DNA of 20,818 nt from the IMG/VR virus record IMGVR_UViG_3300013138_000063, positions 1 to 20,818 of that record. One strand, written 5' to 3'. Below the pieces are notes generated by a model, which saw only the letters and a program-made list of their open reading frames with translations, did no database searches and was not told the origin of the DNA. This stretch comes from a virus. Positions 14,408 through 20,740 of the stretch are shown in pieces. The first letter of the stretch is position 1; each line of letters starts with the position of its first letter. The translations under genes and the position numbers were made by a program.

Positions 14408-14554
14408 TCAAAGAACCAGGAACAGTATGCCAACAAATATCGCAATCACCGACAGATACCAGACCTCTGTACCCAGCGCAGCGATCCCACAGAGGATCAG
14501 AACGATCCCATTTCCACGCCTTCTTGCCACTAGAAAATTCCTGATGAATCCCAT
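14408..14554 (-). CDS. 48-aa two-helix membrane protein
   Basis: Starts MGFIRNFLVARRRGNGIVLI and ends IFVGILFLVL. A basic N-terminal segment (RRR) precedes two hydrophobic helices (about residues 17-28 and 31-48), suggesting a small inner-membrane hairpin protein. The ATG at 14554 follows a textbook ribosome binding site, GGAGGAACT. A minus-strand promoter candidate lies just upstream. It sits between the repressor and attP, in the lysogeny region, so expression from the prophage and a role such as superinfection exclusion are plausible but unproven. Confidence 0.65.
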   Translation of the reverse strand: MGFIRNFLVARRRGNGIVLILCGIAALGTEVWYLSVIAIFVGILFLVL

Positions 14555-14573
14555 AGTTCCTCCGTTCTATATA

Positions 14574-14603
14574 ATGATAACTGGCACCCACGACAGGTGT
14601 CAG
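14574..14603 (-). promoter_or_regulatory. Probable leftward promoter of the membrane protein and integrase
   Basis: On the minus strand CTGACA (14603-14598) and TATCAT (14579-14574) are separated by 18 bp; each differs from consensus at one base. The -35 overlaps a small dyad GACAGGTGTC (14592-14601). The start of transcription would fall close to the 48-aa gene's ribosome binding site. Confidence 0.5.
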
Positions 14604-14675
14604 ATTTAGAAAAGATGTTCTATAATCAGAGCAAAGGGAGATTTTCATTATGCACATCAAGGTAGGTTCAGCCCG

Positions 14676-15035
14676 TTATAAACTCGTCTTGATCCCATAC
14701 CTGGCCAACACCGCAGAGATGATCGCCTTGCCCGCTTCACTGGTCGGGCTGATGTTGTGCGCCTCGCAATCCGATAATGCGTCCTGGATGGCTGTACTAA
14801 TTAATCCAGACACAGAATCTTTAATATCCGAGGAAAACAGCACCGAATGAACCGCAGGTAATTTCTTCTCGATTGCCCAGATGGTCTCTACCGAGGGTGT
14901 CATATCTGGATATAGCAGGTAGCGATTCACAATTGATTGTTTCAATCCAAGCCATTCAGCAAACTCTGATTTGGATTTTTTCGTATCACCACGCCACTTG
15001 ATAAACTCATTCAATAACCACGTTCCGAATTTCAT
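14676..15035 (-). CDS. CI-like repressor, helix-turn-helix
   Basis: 119 aa. Residues about 18-60 (KKSKSEFAEWLGLKQSIVNRYL, then MTPSVETIWAIEKKLP) form a Cro/CI-type helix-turn-helix. The C-terminal half (about 65-119) is a small helical region ending VLARYGIKTSL, without a LexA/CI peptidase Ser-Lys dyad that I can see, so RecA-dependent self-cleavage is unlikely. It is transcribed divergently from the early operon across a region with TACTA-type dyads. The start ATG at 15035 has GGAAG upstream. Likely the lysogeny repressor of the rightward early promoter. Confidence 0.8.
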   Translation of the reverse strand: MKFGTWLLNEFIKWRGDTKKSKSEFAEWLGLKQSIVNRYLLYPDMTPSVETIWAIEKKLPAVHSVLFSSDIKDSVSGLISTAIQDALSDCEAHNISPTSEAGKAIISAVLARYGIKTSL

Positions 15036-15065
15036 TCTTGGCTTCCATCATTAACATTATCACGA

Positions 15066-15127
15066 TTGTACTAATTTTACAAGTGGTACTAAAAACTATT
15101 GACATGATAGTAGTACTATGTTACTAT
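15066..15127. promoter_or_regulatory. Divergent operator and rightward early promoter
   Basis: A consensus plus-strand promoter: TTGACA at 15099-15104, 17-bp spacer, TACTAT at 15122-15127. The spacer contains the 13-bp dyad ATAGTA-G-TACTAT (15107-15119), so a bound repressor would block polymerase. Two further GTACTA elements lie at 15068-15073 and 15086-15091, the first inside a TTGTA/TACAA dyad. On the minus strand TTGTAA (15082-15077) and GATAAT (15061-15056), spaced 15 bp, may form the repressor's own promoter. Confidence 0.75.
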
Positions 15128-15161
15128 ATAACCAATTATTCATGAAAGGAGATCGTATCGA

Positions 15162-15368
15162 GTGATTAATTGTAATCGCATCCCACAGGGGACAACCAGA
15201 CAGAATGTGTACCAATTCATTGTAGACCATCCAAACAGTTCCCTGGATGAAATAGCCGCGGGTGTGGGAATTACGAAAACACCAGTCAAGTACCACGTAA
15301 ATTGTCTGATCAGCGAGGGGAAGATTTCTAACATCCCCGGGAAACACCGCTCATTGAAGGTCGTATGA
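15162..15368 (+). CDS. Small winged-helix DNA-binding protein
   Basis: 68 aa with a GTG start behind AAAGGAG (10-nt spacing). TTRQNVYQFIVDHPNSSLDE, then IAAGVGITKTPVKYHVNCLI and EGKISNIPGK, is a complete winged helix-turn-helix like the ArsR/MarR or LexA N-terminal type, and nothing more. First gene of the rightward early operon, it occupies the position of Cro and may be a second regulator of the divergent operators. It overlaps the following gene by 4 nt (ATGA). Confidence 0.8.
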   Translation: MINCNRIPQGTTRQNVYQFIVDHPNSSLDEIAAGVGITKTPVKYHVNCLISEGKISNIPGKHRSLKVV

Positions 15369-15532
15369 CCTGCGACCACCCGGAAGAAAGTTTTGAGATC
15401 AAGGAGGAACGCGATTATCGTGTATTTTATGAGTTCTGTGAGCATCCGTTCACGCTGGCCATCGTCTGTGGAATTTGCGGCCAGATCATTGACCTAGATG
15501 TACCTTTCGAAAAGGATGATTATGCAATTTGA
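15365..15532 (+). CDS. Small Cys/His protein, possible zinc ribbon (55 aa)
   Basis: Starts MTCDHPEESFEIKEERDYRV. Cys/His pairs C3-x-H5, C25-x-H27 and C35-x-x-C38 (CGIC) suggest metal binding. The ATG overlaps the preceding stop (ATGA) and the gene overlaps the next by 11 nt, as expected inside this operon. No family recognised. Confidence 0.65.
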   Translation: MTCDHPEESFEIKEERDYRVFYEFCEHPFTLAIVCGICGQIIDLDVPFEKDDYAI

Positions 15533-16478
15533 GAAGGCTACCAAGAAGAAATCAAAACTACGGCTGGCTATTGACGGCCCATCAGGATCAGGAAAGACTT
15601 ATACTGCCCTGGTCGCAGCTAAAACCATTGGCGGTAAAATCGCCGTGATTGACACAGAACGCGGATCAGCGTCTCTGTACTCCGATAAATTCAGCTTCGA
15701 TGTGTTGGAGCTGCACACCTTTTCCCCATCGTTATACATCGAAGCCATCGAGACGGCCGAGAAAGCCGGATACGATGTAATCATTATTGATTCCCTGTCT
15801 CATGCCTGGGAAGGTGAAGGTGGGGCGTTGGATATGGTTGACCAGGCCGCCAAGCGTAGTCAATCCAATAACACCTACACCGCATGGAAAGACGTCACTC
15901 CATTACAGCGAAAGTTGGTGGATGCCATGCTCCAAAGCCCCGCGCATATTATAGCCACTATGCGCTCAAAAACCGAATACATCCTAGAAACCAATGATAA
16001 AGGCCGCCAGGTGCCAAAGAAAATCGGTATGGCACCGATCCAACGTCAGGGCATGGAATACGAATTCACTTTGGTCTGCGATATGGATTTAGACCATAAC
16101 ACGATTGTAAGCAAAAGCCGTTGCGAGTTACTTGCGGATAAGGTCGTCAATAAACCAGATCATAAGTTTTTTGACACCCTGGTCAAGTGGCTGAATGAGG
16201 GCGAATCTAAACCAGAACCAAAACCAGAATCTAAACCAGAACCAAAACCAGAACCAGAACCCCTTGCGAGCGTGTTACCTAACACACTCACGATTGAGGA
16301 AGCCCGCGCGATGGTTGGTTCGGATGGCATCCCCTACGGGGAGTGTACCAAAGAACAACTGGAAGGAAAGATCAAGGGCATCAACATCGCCATGAAGAAA
16401 CCAGCTGTTACCGAAGCGAAGATGGATGAGTACCTGAAAAAGCTGCAAGCAGCCAATATCTGCATTACCCAGATGTAA
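15522..16478 (+). CDS. Sak4-like RecA-fold ATPase (recombination/annealing)
   Basis: 318 aa from the ATG at 15522, which follows AAAGGATGATT; an upstream in-frame ATG at 15498 lacks a ribosome binding site. Walker A GPSGSGKT at 19-26, a conserved AVIDTERGSASLY (41-53), Walker B VIIID at 86-90 followed by SLSHAW, and ATMRSKTEY (145-153) then KKIGMAPIQRQGMEYEF (166-182) are typical of phage AAA/RecA-fold ATPases of the Sak4 type. These act with single-strand DNA binding or annealing proteins in phage recombination. A Pro/Lys/Glu linker of KPEPKPE repeats (about 228-247) joins a small C-terminal domain (about 253-318), which has a helical look and may contact a partner. No RecT/Beta or SSB gene is seen here. 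Confidence 0.85.
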   Translation: MQFEKATKKKSKLRLAIDGPSGSGKTYTALVAAKTIGGKIAVIDTERGSASLYSDKFSFDVLELHTFSPSLYIEAIETAEKAGYDVIIIDSLSHAWEGEGGALDMVDQAAKRSQSNNTYTAWKDVTPLQRKLVDAMLQSPAHIIATMRSKTEYILETNDKGRQVPKKIGMAPIQRQGMEYEFTLVCDMDLDHNTIVSKSRCELLADKVVNKPDHKFFDTLVKWLNEGESKPEPKPESKPEPKPEPEPLASVLPNTLTIEEARAMVGSDGIPYGECTKEQLEGKIKGINIAMKKPAVTEAKMDEYLKKLQAANICITQM

Positions 16479-16482
16479 AAAA

Positions 16483-16517
16483 CTTTTCACCCTGGCGGCC
16501 GGGGAAAAGACCGCCAG
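16483..16517 (+). promoter_or_regulatory. Interleaved RNA pairing before the 46-aa gene
   Basis: CTGGCGG (16492-16498) pairs with CCGCCAG (16511-16517). CTTTTC (16483-16488) pairs with GAAAAG (16504-16509) lying in the loop of the first hairpin. The order is that of a pseudoknot, though the 1-nt connector (16510) makes mutually exclusive hairpins more likely. It ends 4 nt before the ribosome binding site GAGG. No T-run, so not a standard terminator. Confidence 0.5.
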
Positions 16518-16529
16518 AGAGGATTTAGT

Positions 16530-16670
16530 ATGTACGCAATGTTAATCAGTATGGTTTTAGCATTTATCCTCGACAGAATTACCAACATTTCAGACCTGCC
16601 GTTGATCGTTTTTTGTGTCTGCCTGTTCATTCTGGCAGTCAAGAACGGCGCCTTCTCTTTTGGTGAATAA
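16530..16670 (+). CDS. 46-aa membrane protein
   Basis: Starts MYAMLISMVLAFILDRITNI and continues with a second hydrophobic stretch LPLIVFCVCLFILAV, ending NGAFSFGE. Two membrane helices are predicted by eye. The ATG follows AGAGAGGATTTAGT, the same AGAGAGGA ribosome binding site found in the clamp cassette. Unlike most neighbours it has its own structured leader. Function unknown. Confidence 0.6.
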   Translation: MYAMLISMVLAFILDRITNISDLPLIVFCVCLFILAVKNGAFSFGE

Positions 16671-16671
16671 C

Positions 16672-16890
16672 ATGAAAGAGATCAATTCTTACAAAGATTT
16701 ACCCAATCAACCCTGCGCCATGTACCTGCGCAGCAAGTCATTACAGGATGTCATCGCAGGATTTGAAAAACTGTTTGGTCGTGAACCAGAAGAAATTTAC
16801 GTTCACAAGACCGGATACCTGATCCCGATGAGTGTTTCTGAATATAACCAGCACAAAGCACTCATCGCCATCTATGTGCCGGGGGAATAA
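16672..16890 (+). CDS. Unknown early protein (72 aa)
   Basis: Starts MKEINSYKDLPNQPCAMYLR one base after the preceding stop, with GGTGA as weak ribosome binding site. An upstream in-frame start (16615) would overlap the 46-aa gene and is less likely. The middle (DVIAGFEKLFGREPEEIYVH) looks like a helix followed by a strand. No family recognised. It overlaps the next gene by 1 nt (TAATG), so the two are probably translated together. Confidence 0.65.
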   Translation: MKEINSYKDLPNQPCAMYLRSKSLQDVIAGFEKLFGREPEEIYVHKTGYLIPMSVSEYNQHKALIAIYVPGE

Positions 16891-17327
16891 TGACTTCCGA
16901 TGAGATATTCCTCCGAGAGTTAGCAGAAAGTGAAAAGTACGTGGATATAGCCGTGGATTGGTACACCCGTCACGGCGTAAAAGCCTACAAAGGACAGATG
17001 TACGTTCGGCCATCCTATGAAGAACGTTTCGAGTATTCCGATCATGGAGATTTATTTATTCCAGGATCAGGATGGGTGGACGTAAAACATCGGGATGTAA
17101 ACTTCCCACCTTACCCCTTCAAAGATGTGTACACCATCACAAAACACGCCTTTGAGCGGACACCGTGCTATCAGTATTTCATCATCAACCGCGATTGCAC
17201 CCATGCCATGATTGTGGATTCTAAAACATCTGATAGATGGAAGTTAGCCTACACCCGCGGTAAAGACGGATCCCCACTGACGCTGTATTCCGTCCCGGAA
17301 CACCTGTTCAGGTTGGTGCAGCTATGA
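16890..17327 (+). CDS. Candidate PD-(D/E)XK-fold nuclease (145 aa)
   Basis: The segment HGDLFIPGSGWVDVKHRDVN places D54 and D64-V-K66 in the D-x(9)-(D/E)-x-K spacing of the PD-(D/E)XK nuclease fold, after a helical N-terminus with E10/E13/E15 and before alternating strands and helices (YFIIN, AMIVD). The family normally has E where D64 stands, though D is accepted. Possible roles are Holliday junction resolution or end processing with the Sak4-like ATPase two genes upstream. The fold is inferred from one motif and from context, so confidence is moderate. Overlaps the DnaD-like gene by 4 nt. Confidence 0.5.
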   Translation: MTSDEIFLRELAESEKYVDIAVDWYTRHGVKAYKGQMYVRPSYEERFEYSDHGDLFIPGSGWVDVKHRDVNFPPYPFKDVYTITKHAFERTPCYQYFIINRDCTHAMIVDSKTSDRWKLAYTRGKDGSPLTLYSVPEHLFRLVQL

Positions 17328-18088
17328 AAAAAACGTGGATAAAAATAAAGCGCGGATTGCTGGAACCGAAACACATTGAGAAATTAGGCCAAGCCTGGTA
17401 TCTGTACCTGTATATGCTGGATCAAGCAGATTGGGAATCTGGTGACGTAAAAGAATGGAAAGACGCCTATGCCGCGGAAGATTTAGCCAAGCCGATCCGA
17501 ACAATACAGGATCACCGCAAACACCTGGTAGACGAGGGATACATTACCTGCACCAAAAAACAGCATTGTCAGGTAATCAAGATTTACAACTGGACGAACC
17601 CTAGAAACTACGATGGCGTTGTGATCAATAAAAACGACCAGAGTACGGAAAATTCTGAATGCAGTAATTACAGTACTCTGGATGAGAGTTCCCCCCAGAG
17701 TTCCCCCCAGAGTTCCCCCCAGACTTTTTTTTCTCCCTCTTATTTTTCACACTCTTCATCTAATCACATAACCACAGTATCACAGAATCACAGTGCTGCT
17801 GAAAACAATGTTTTTGCTGTTTATGAAAACAACATCGGTTTACTGACACCACTGATTGCAGACGAATTGATCCTTGCAGAAAAAGAATACGGGCCGCAGT
17901 GGGTGTGTGACGCGATAGCAGAAGCAGTAAAAGCGAACGTCCGCAGGTGGAAGTATATCCGGGCAATTTTGGAACGATGGAAAACTTCCGGGCGCGGTTC
18001 CAAGAAAAATAAAAACGAGGATACCAATAAGTCAATTTTCGGACTGACTTCTGATGAGGAGGACGAAATCTATGGCAACCCTGGCTGA
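17324..18088 (+). CDS. DnaD-like replication initiation protein
   Basis: 254 aa. An N-terminal winged helix (about 10-90, with KPIRTIQDHRKHLVDEGYI) is followed by a Ser/Pro/Asn-rich linker (about 105-160) with three SSPQ repeats and a C-terminal DnaD domain (about 163-222) ending ANVRRWKYIRAILERW, close to the family's YxxxIRAILxxW signature. Such phage proteins open the origin and recruit helicase loader and helicase. The acidic tail (about 231-254) overlaps the next gene by 17 nt. The origin may lie within this gene, as in lambdoid phages, or in the 9970-10638 region. Confidence 0.85.
   Translation: MKKTWIKIKRGLLEPKHIEKLGQAWYLYLYMLDQADWESGDVKEWKDAYAAEDLAKPIRTIQDHRKHLVDEGYITCTKKQHCQVIKIYNWTNPRNYDGVVINKNDQSTENSECSNYSTLDESSPQSSPQSSPQTFFSPSYFSHSSSNHITTVSQNHSAAENNVFAVYENNIGLLTPLIADELILAEKEYGPQWVCDAIAEAVKANVRRWKYIRAILERWKTSGRGSKKNKNEDTNKSIFGLTSDEEDEIYGNPG
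17685..17720 (+). repeat. Three 12-bp repeats with C6 runs
   Basis: AGAGTTCCCCCC occurs three times in a row (17685, 17697, 17709), encoding the SSPQ repeats of the DnaD-like linker. It is followed by a run of eight T. Could act as iterons or simply be slippage-prone linker sequence. Confidence 0.9.
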
Positions 18089-18611
18089 AATCAAAGTGAT
18101 CATGGGAACCATGTCAATCGCTTATCCGAATTACGTTGCCAAAGAAGGCACGCCGGATATTTATCACATGATCCTATCCGACTTACCCAAAGACGCGCTG
18201 GAAGCCGGTGCTAGATCATATCTGGCATCCTCCAACGCATTTTTTCCATCCCCAGGTCAATGGAGACAAGCATCCCTAGACATTATGCTGACCAACAGCG
18301 CGCCATCTGCTATTGAAGCCTGGGGAGAAATACTCGCACAATTTACTACCTGCGGATATTACAACGACCCGGTATTTAGCCATCCGCTGATTGAAAGGAT
18401 TGTCAATCAGTTCGGCTGGAAAAACCTTTGTATGTCAGAGAACCAGATAGCCGACAGGGCAAGATTTATCCAGGCATACGAAGCATCAGTAATTACCGCC
18501 AATGCAGATGTGCGCATGTTGCCTTCTGTAAAAACTGTATCCCAAAAATACCAGTTAGGTCGTGCCGGGGATGTTATCAAGAAATTAGCTGATGGAGTGA
18601 ACCATGATTGA
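18072..18611 (+). CDS. Helicase-loader-like replication protein (179 aa)
   Basis: Starts MATLAEIKVIMGTMSIAYPN. The ATG at 18072 is preferred over the in-frame ATG at 18054 because GAGGAGG lies between the two. A helical N-terminus with YPNY, then YHMILSDLPKDALEAGARSY and FPSPGQWRQA, matches the general pattern of phage helicase loader/inhibitor proteins of the G39P type, in which an N-terminal helical domain binds the DnaB-like helicase. Next to the DnaD-like gene this suggests the phage loads the host DnaB, since no helicase gene is present in the window. The C-terminal half is not recognised. Confidence 0.6.
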   Translation: MATLAEIKVIMGTMSIAYPNYVAKEGTPDIYHMILSDLPKDALEAGARSYLASSNAFFPSPGQWRQASLDIMLTNSAPSAIEAWGEILAQFTTCGYYNDPVFSHPLIERIVNQFGWKNLCMSENQIADRARFIQAYEASVITANADVRMLPSVKTVSQKYQLGRAGDVIKKLADGVNHD

Positions 18612-18747
18612 AGATTATCAAAAGTTTTTGAGATGCTGGGATTTCATTGCCAGACTTGTGATGATCGCAAAAGGATATAAGTCGTGTGATGAATTTACCC
18701 ATGAAGATATTGTAATGATCAATAACACGATGGAGATGCCACAATGA
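18604..18747 (+). CDS. Small unknown protein (47 aa)
   Basis: Starts MIEDYQKFLRCWDFIARLVM and ends MINNTMEMPQ. It overlaps the preceding gene by 8 nt and the next by 4 nt, and GGAGTGAACC supplies a ribosome binding site. Helical by eye, with no membrane segment. Support comes mainly from perfect fit in the overlapping gene chain. Confidence 0.6.
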   Translation: MIEDYQKFLRCWDFIARLVMIAKGYKSCDEFTHEDIVMINNTMEMPQ

Positions 18748-19112
18748 AAATACACCAGTTCAGCTTCCTGGATAACATCCGTGCATGTGAGGATTGCGGA
18801 GAAATGTTCCTTTCATTGGATCGACACCGCAAGTTCTGTTGTGCGTGCAGAAGTTTACACCACTTTGCGGCCAAGATGAAATACAAACAGAACGTGGTCT
18901 ATCCTATTTGCTCCAAACCAAAACATAACACCTGCAACGAACGCTACAACAAGTCGGAATATGTGGTTTTAGATGACCCAAATAACCTTTTCAGAGGTTC
19001 CCGGTTCTGCTTATCTGAAATTTTAGACATGGTGGAAGATGGATACTTTTACACAGCCGTTGTAGAAAACCAGAAAACACACCAAATCTGTTTAGCAGGG
19101 GAGCTGGCATGA
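18744..19112 (+). CDS. Zinc-finger-like protein (122 aa)
   Basis: C15-x-x-C18 and C32/C33 with C35 (FCCAC) frame an H28/R29 loop, typical of a zinc ribbon, with H39/H40 close by; C56 and C64 could form a second site. The C-terminal half (from about 72) is an acidic globular region without known motif. The ATG overlaps the preceding stop and the gene ends in an ATGA overlap. Possibly DNA- or RNA-binding; family not recognised. Confidence 0.7.
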   Translation: MKIHQFSFLDNIRACEDCGEMFLSLDRHRKFCCACRSLHHFAAKMKYKQNVVYPICSKPKHNTCNERYNKSEYVVLDDPNNLFRGSRFCLSEILDMVEDGYFYTAVVENQKTHQICLAGELA

Positions 19113-19264
19113 TCTGGGTGATGATTACTATTCTGGTTTCTTCCATAGCGTGTGCGGTCGTTTTTGAGAAGGCGTATAAAAACGGCTATCGGGACGGGAA
19201 ACAATCTGGATATGATATCGGCTATTTTGAAGGCTATACCTTCGGTAAAACGAGAAAACTATGA
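19109..19264 (+). CDS. 51-aa membrane-anchored protein with Gly-Tyr repeats
   Basis: MIWVMITILVSSIACAVVFE is one membrane helix; the rest contains GY-x(6)-GY-x-x-GY-x-x-GY-type repeats (residues 26-43) and a basic end KTRKL. ATGA overlaps on both sides place it firmly in the operon. C15 is in SSIAC, but the position does not make a convincing lipobox. Glycine-tyrosine repeats of this form occur in short membrane-linked proteins that self-associate; function unknown. Confidence 0.65.
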   Translation: MIWVMITILVSSIACAVVFEKAYKNGYRDGKQSGYDIGYFEGYTFGKTRKL

Positions 19265-19728
19265 TCTGCACCCGCTGTTCTCTCCCGGGTGATCCTTCAC
19301 CAGAAGCAGGAATTTGCCTGTCTTGTTTTGACAAAGAACGGGACGAAAAATTCAGCCTGATGCTGCGCGAAATACAGCGCAAAGAAATAAACGAGATGGT
19401 TACAGCCGTCTGTCGTATCTGTGGAGATGAATACGAGAAGCGAAAGGATAATCGGGTTCTTTGTTGCGAGAAGTGCGCCGGGGAAGCGCGTAAAAGGCAG
19501 GTTTCCAACCGTCAGAAAATCCGCGAACAAGTCGCCATGCTGAACGCGAACCTAAATTCTGAATGGGTGGTGGAGTACGACCCGATCCCCGTGGACGAAG
19601 GCGGTTTTGAGCGCGGCGCGCGGATCGTGTATTCCAATACCAACTTTGGAGACTATGATTCAATCGCCTTTGTGCCGGGAACTATTTTATATAACTCTAA
19701 AACAGGAAAATCGAGAAAGGTCAAGTAA
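19261..19728 (+). CDS. Protein with two zinc-ribbon motifs (155 aa)
   Basis: First site C3-x-x-C6 with C19-x-x-C22, second site C51-x-x-C54 with C68/C69 and C72, joined by a charged helix (about 24-46). The C-terminal half (about 80-155) begins with a basic helix (RKRQVSNRQKIREQ) and continues as a beta-rich part. A nucleic-acid-binding or transcription-related role is likely from the paired zinc ribbons but no family is recognised. Overlaps its neighbours by 4 nt (ATGA) and 1 nt (TAATG). Confidence 0.7.
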   Translation: MICTRCSLPGDPSPEAGICLSCFDKERDEKFSLMLREIQRKEINEMVTAVCRICGDEYEKRKDNRVLCCEKCAGEARKRQVSNRQKIREQVAMLNANLNSEWVVEYDPIPVDEGGFERGARIVYSNTNFGDYDSIAFVPGTILYNSKTGKSRKVK

Positions 19729-20360
19729 TGTACACCCTATTTTTTGATATCGAAACACACGCAAATTTTGACGCTATTGGCTTTATGCCGGCGCCTTCCG
19801 CCCCCAGTAATTACAAAGATGCTGAGAAGATCGCGGCCTACATTGCCGAGAAAAAAGCGGAGCAGGTGCAGTCGGCCGCTTTGGATCCAGACTACGGCCA
19901 GATCATTGCTATATCCATGCGCCGGGGCGTAGACGGGCAGAATATCACTTATTTATCCAGTGAAATCGGCGAGAAAGAACTGATCCAAGCGTTCTGGGAG
20001 GAATATAACCAGGCTTACGGAAGCGTTTGTGGATACAACATCATCGGTTTTGATCTTCCCTACCTGATGCGCCGGTCCATGGAGCTGAATATACAGATCG
20101 GATCAATCCCCAATTTGCAGAAGTATAAAACGTCACCGATCAACGATCTAATGGGCGTCTTATATAACTGGCAACAAGCCAAAGGTCTCAAATTTGTCTG
20201 CCGGAGATATGGGATACACAACCCATTACCAGAACTCGATGGCTCGATGGTAGAAAGCATGGACGCTGAAACACTGAAAGCGTACTGCGCCAATGATGTT
20301 CACCTGGTCGTAGAACTATTCAAACGGATGAATGGAGTTTATTTCGTGGAGGCACTATGA
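19728..20360 (+). CDS. PolB-like DEDDy 3'-5' exonuclease
   Basis: 210 aa. Exo I motif FFDIET with D7 and E9, Exo II GYNIIGFDLPYL with N104 and D109, and Exo III YCANDVHLV with Y186 and D190 give a complete DEDDy active site. The fold is the proofreading domain of family B DNA polymerases, but there is no polymerase domain, so it is a stand-alone nuclease like those found in phage recombination and replication modules. The ATG overlaps the preceding stop (TAATG). It probably trims 3' ends for the Sak4-like annealing pathway or proofreads in trans. Confidence 0.9.
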   Translation: MYTLFFDIETHANFDAIGFMPAPSAPSNYKDAEKIAAYIAEKKAEQVQSAALDPDYGQIIAISMRRGVDGQNITYLSSEIGEKELIQAFWEEYNQAYGSVCGYNIIGFDLPYLMRRSMELNIQIGSIPNLQKYKTSPINDLMGVLYNWQQAKGLKFVCRRYGIHNPLPELDGSMVESMDAETLKAYCANDVHLVVELFKRMNGVYFVEAL

Positions 20361-20740
20361 AAACCTTTCCAGACTATGTAACCGATTTAGAACAAGCGAT
20401 GGAAATAATGGCTACGTTCAAGCCAAATATCGTAGCGAATGTGAGCGACCCTGTAAGTGTGGCGTTGGAAGTGTCAAATTATATTGCAGGATTGAAAAGC
20501 CGCATCGCCGATTTAGAAATGGCTACTCGCTGGATACCTGTCAGTGAGCAACTGCCGGAAATGTACATACCTGTATTAACAATTTCTGGAAAAGCAAAAT
20601 ATCCGCGCATATTATCACGTGAAAATAGCATTAAATCATGGGAGTGGGCATCAAGACAATTACCGGGATATGTAGGATATGTTGTAAGTACAGCCACCCA
20701 TTGGATGCCACTACCAGAACCACCAAAGGAGGTGGAGTGA
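20357..20740 (+). CDS. DUF551-domain protein (127 aa)
   Basis: The C-terminal half starts RWIPVSEQLPEMYIPVLTI and ends THWMPLPEPPKE, the borders of the DUF551 domain common in phage early regions. The N-terminal part (about 1-57) is helical, with a coiled-coil-like GLKSRIADLEMA. Function of the domain is unknown. It overlaps the exonuclease gene by 4 nt and the next gene by 1 nt. Confidence 0.85.
   Translation: MKTFPDYVTDLEQAMEIMATFKPNIVANVSDPVSVALEVSNYIAGLKSRIADLEMATRWIPVSEQLPEMYIPVLTISGKAKYPRILSRENSIKSWEWASRQLPGYVGYVVSTATHWMPLPEPPKEVE

Noticed and set aside
14328-14660. Minus-strand 110-aa ORF
   Set aside because: It overlaps the 48-aa gene out of frame and runs into attP. The 48-aa frame has the strong ribosome binding site and clean membrane helices, so this one is a shadow.
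14650-14850. Plus-strand 66-aa ORF with GGGAG upstream and a TATAAT at 14621-14626
   Set aside because: It runs antisense through the C-terminal part of the repressor gene, has no -35 at good spacing, and its protein looks like a mirror of the helix-rich repressor frame. A small antisense transcript remains possible.
15142-15165. 7-codon upstream ORF (MKGDRIE) overlapping the GTG of the winged-helix gene
   Set aside because: Its own start has no ribosome binding site; the GGAG inside it serves the GTG downstream. Probably chance.
17685-17735. Programmed slippage at the C6 and T8 runs in the DnaD-like linker
   Set aside because: No alternative downstream frame with a recognisable product follows, and the normal frame gives an intact DnaD domain.
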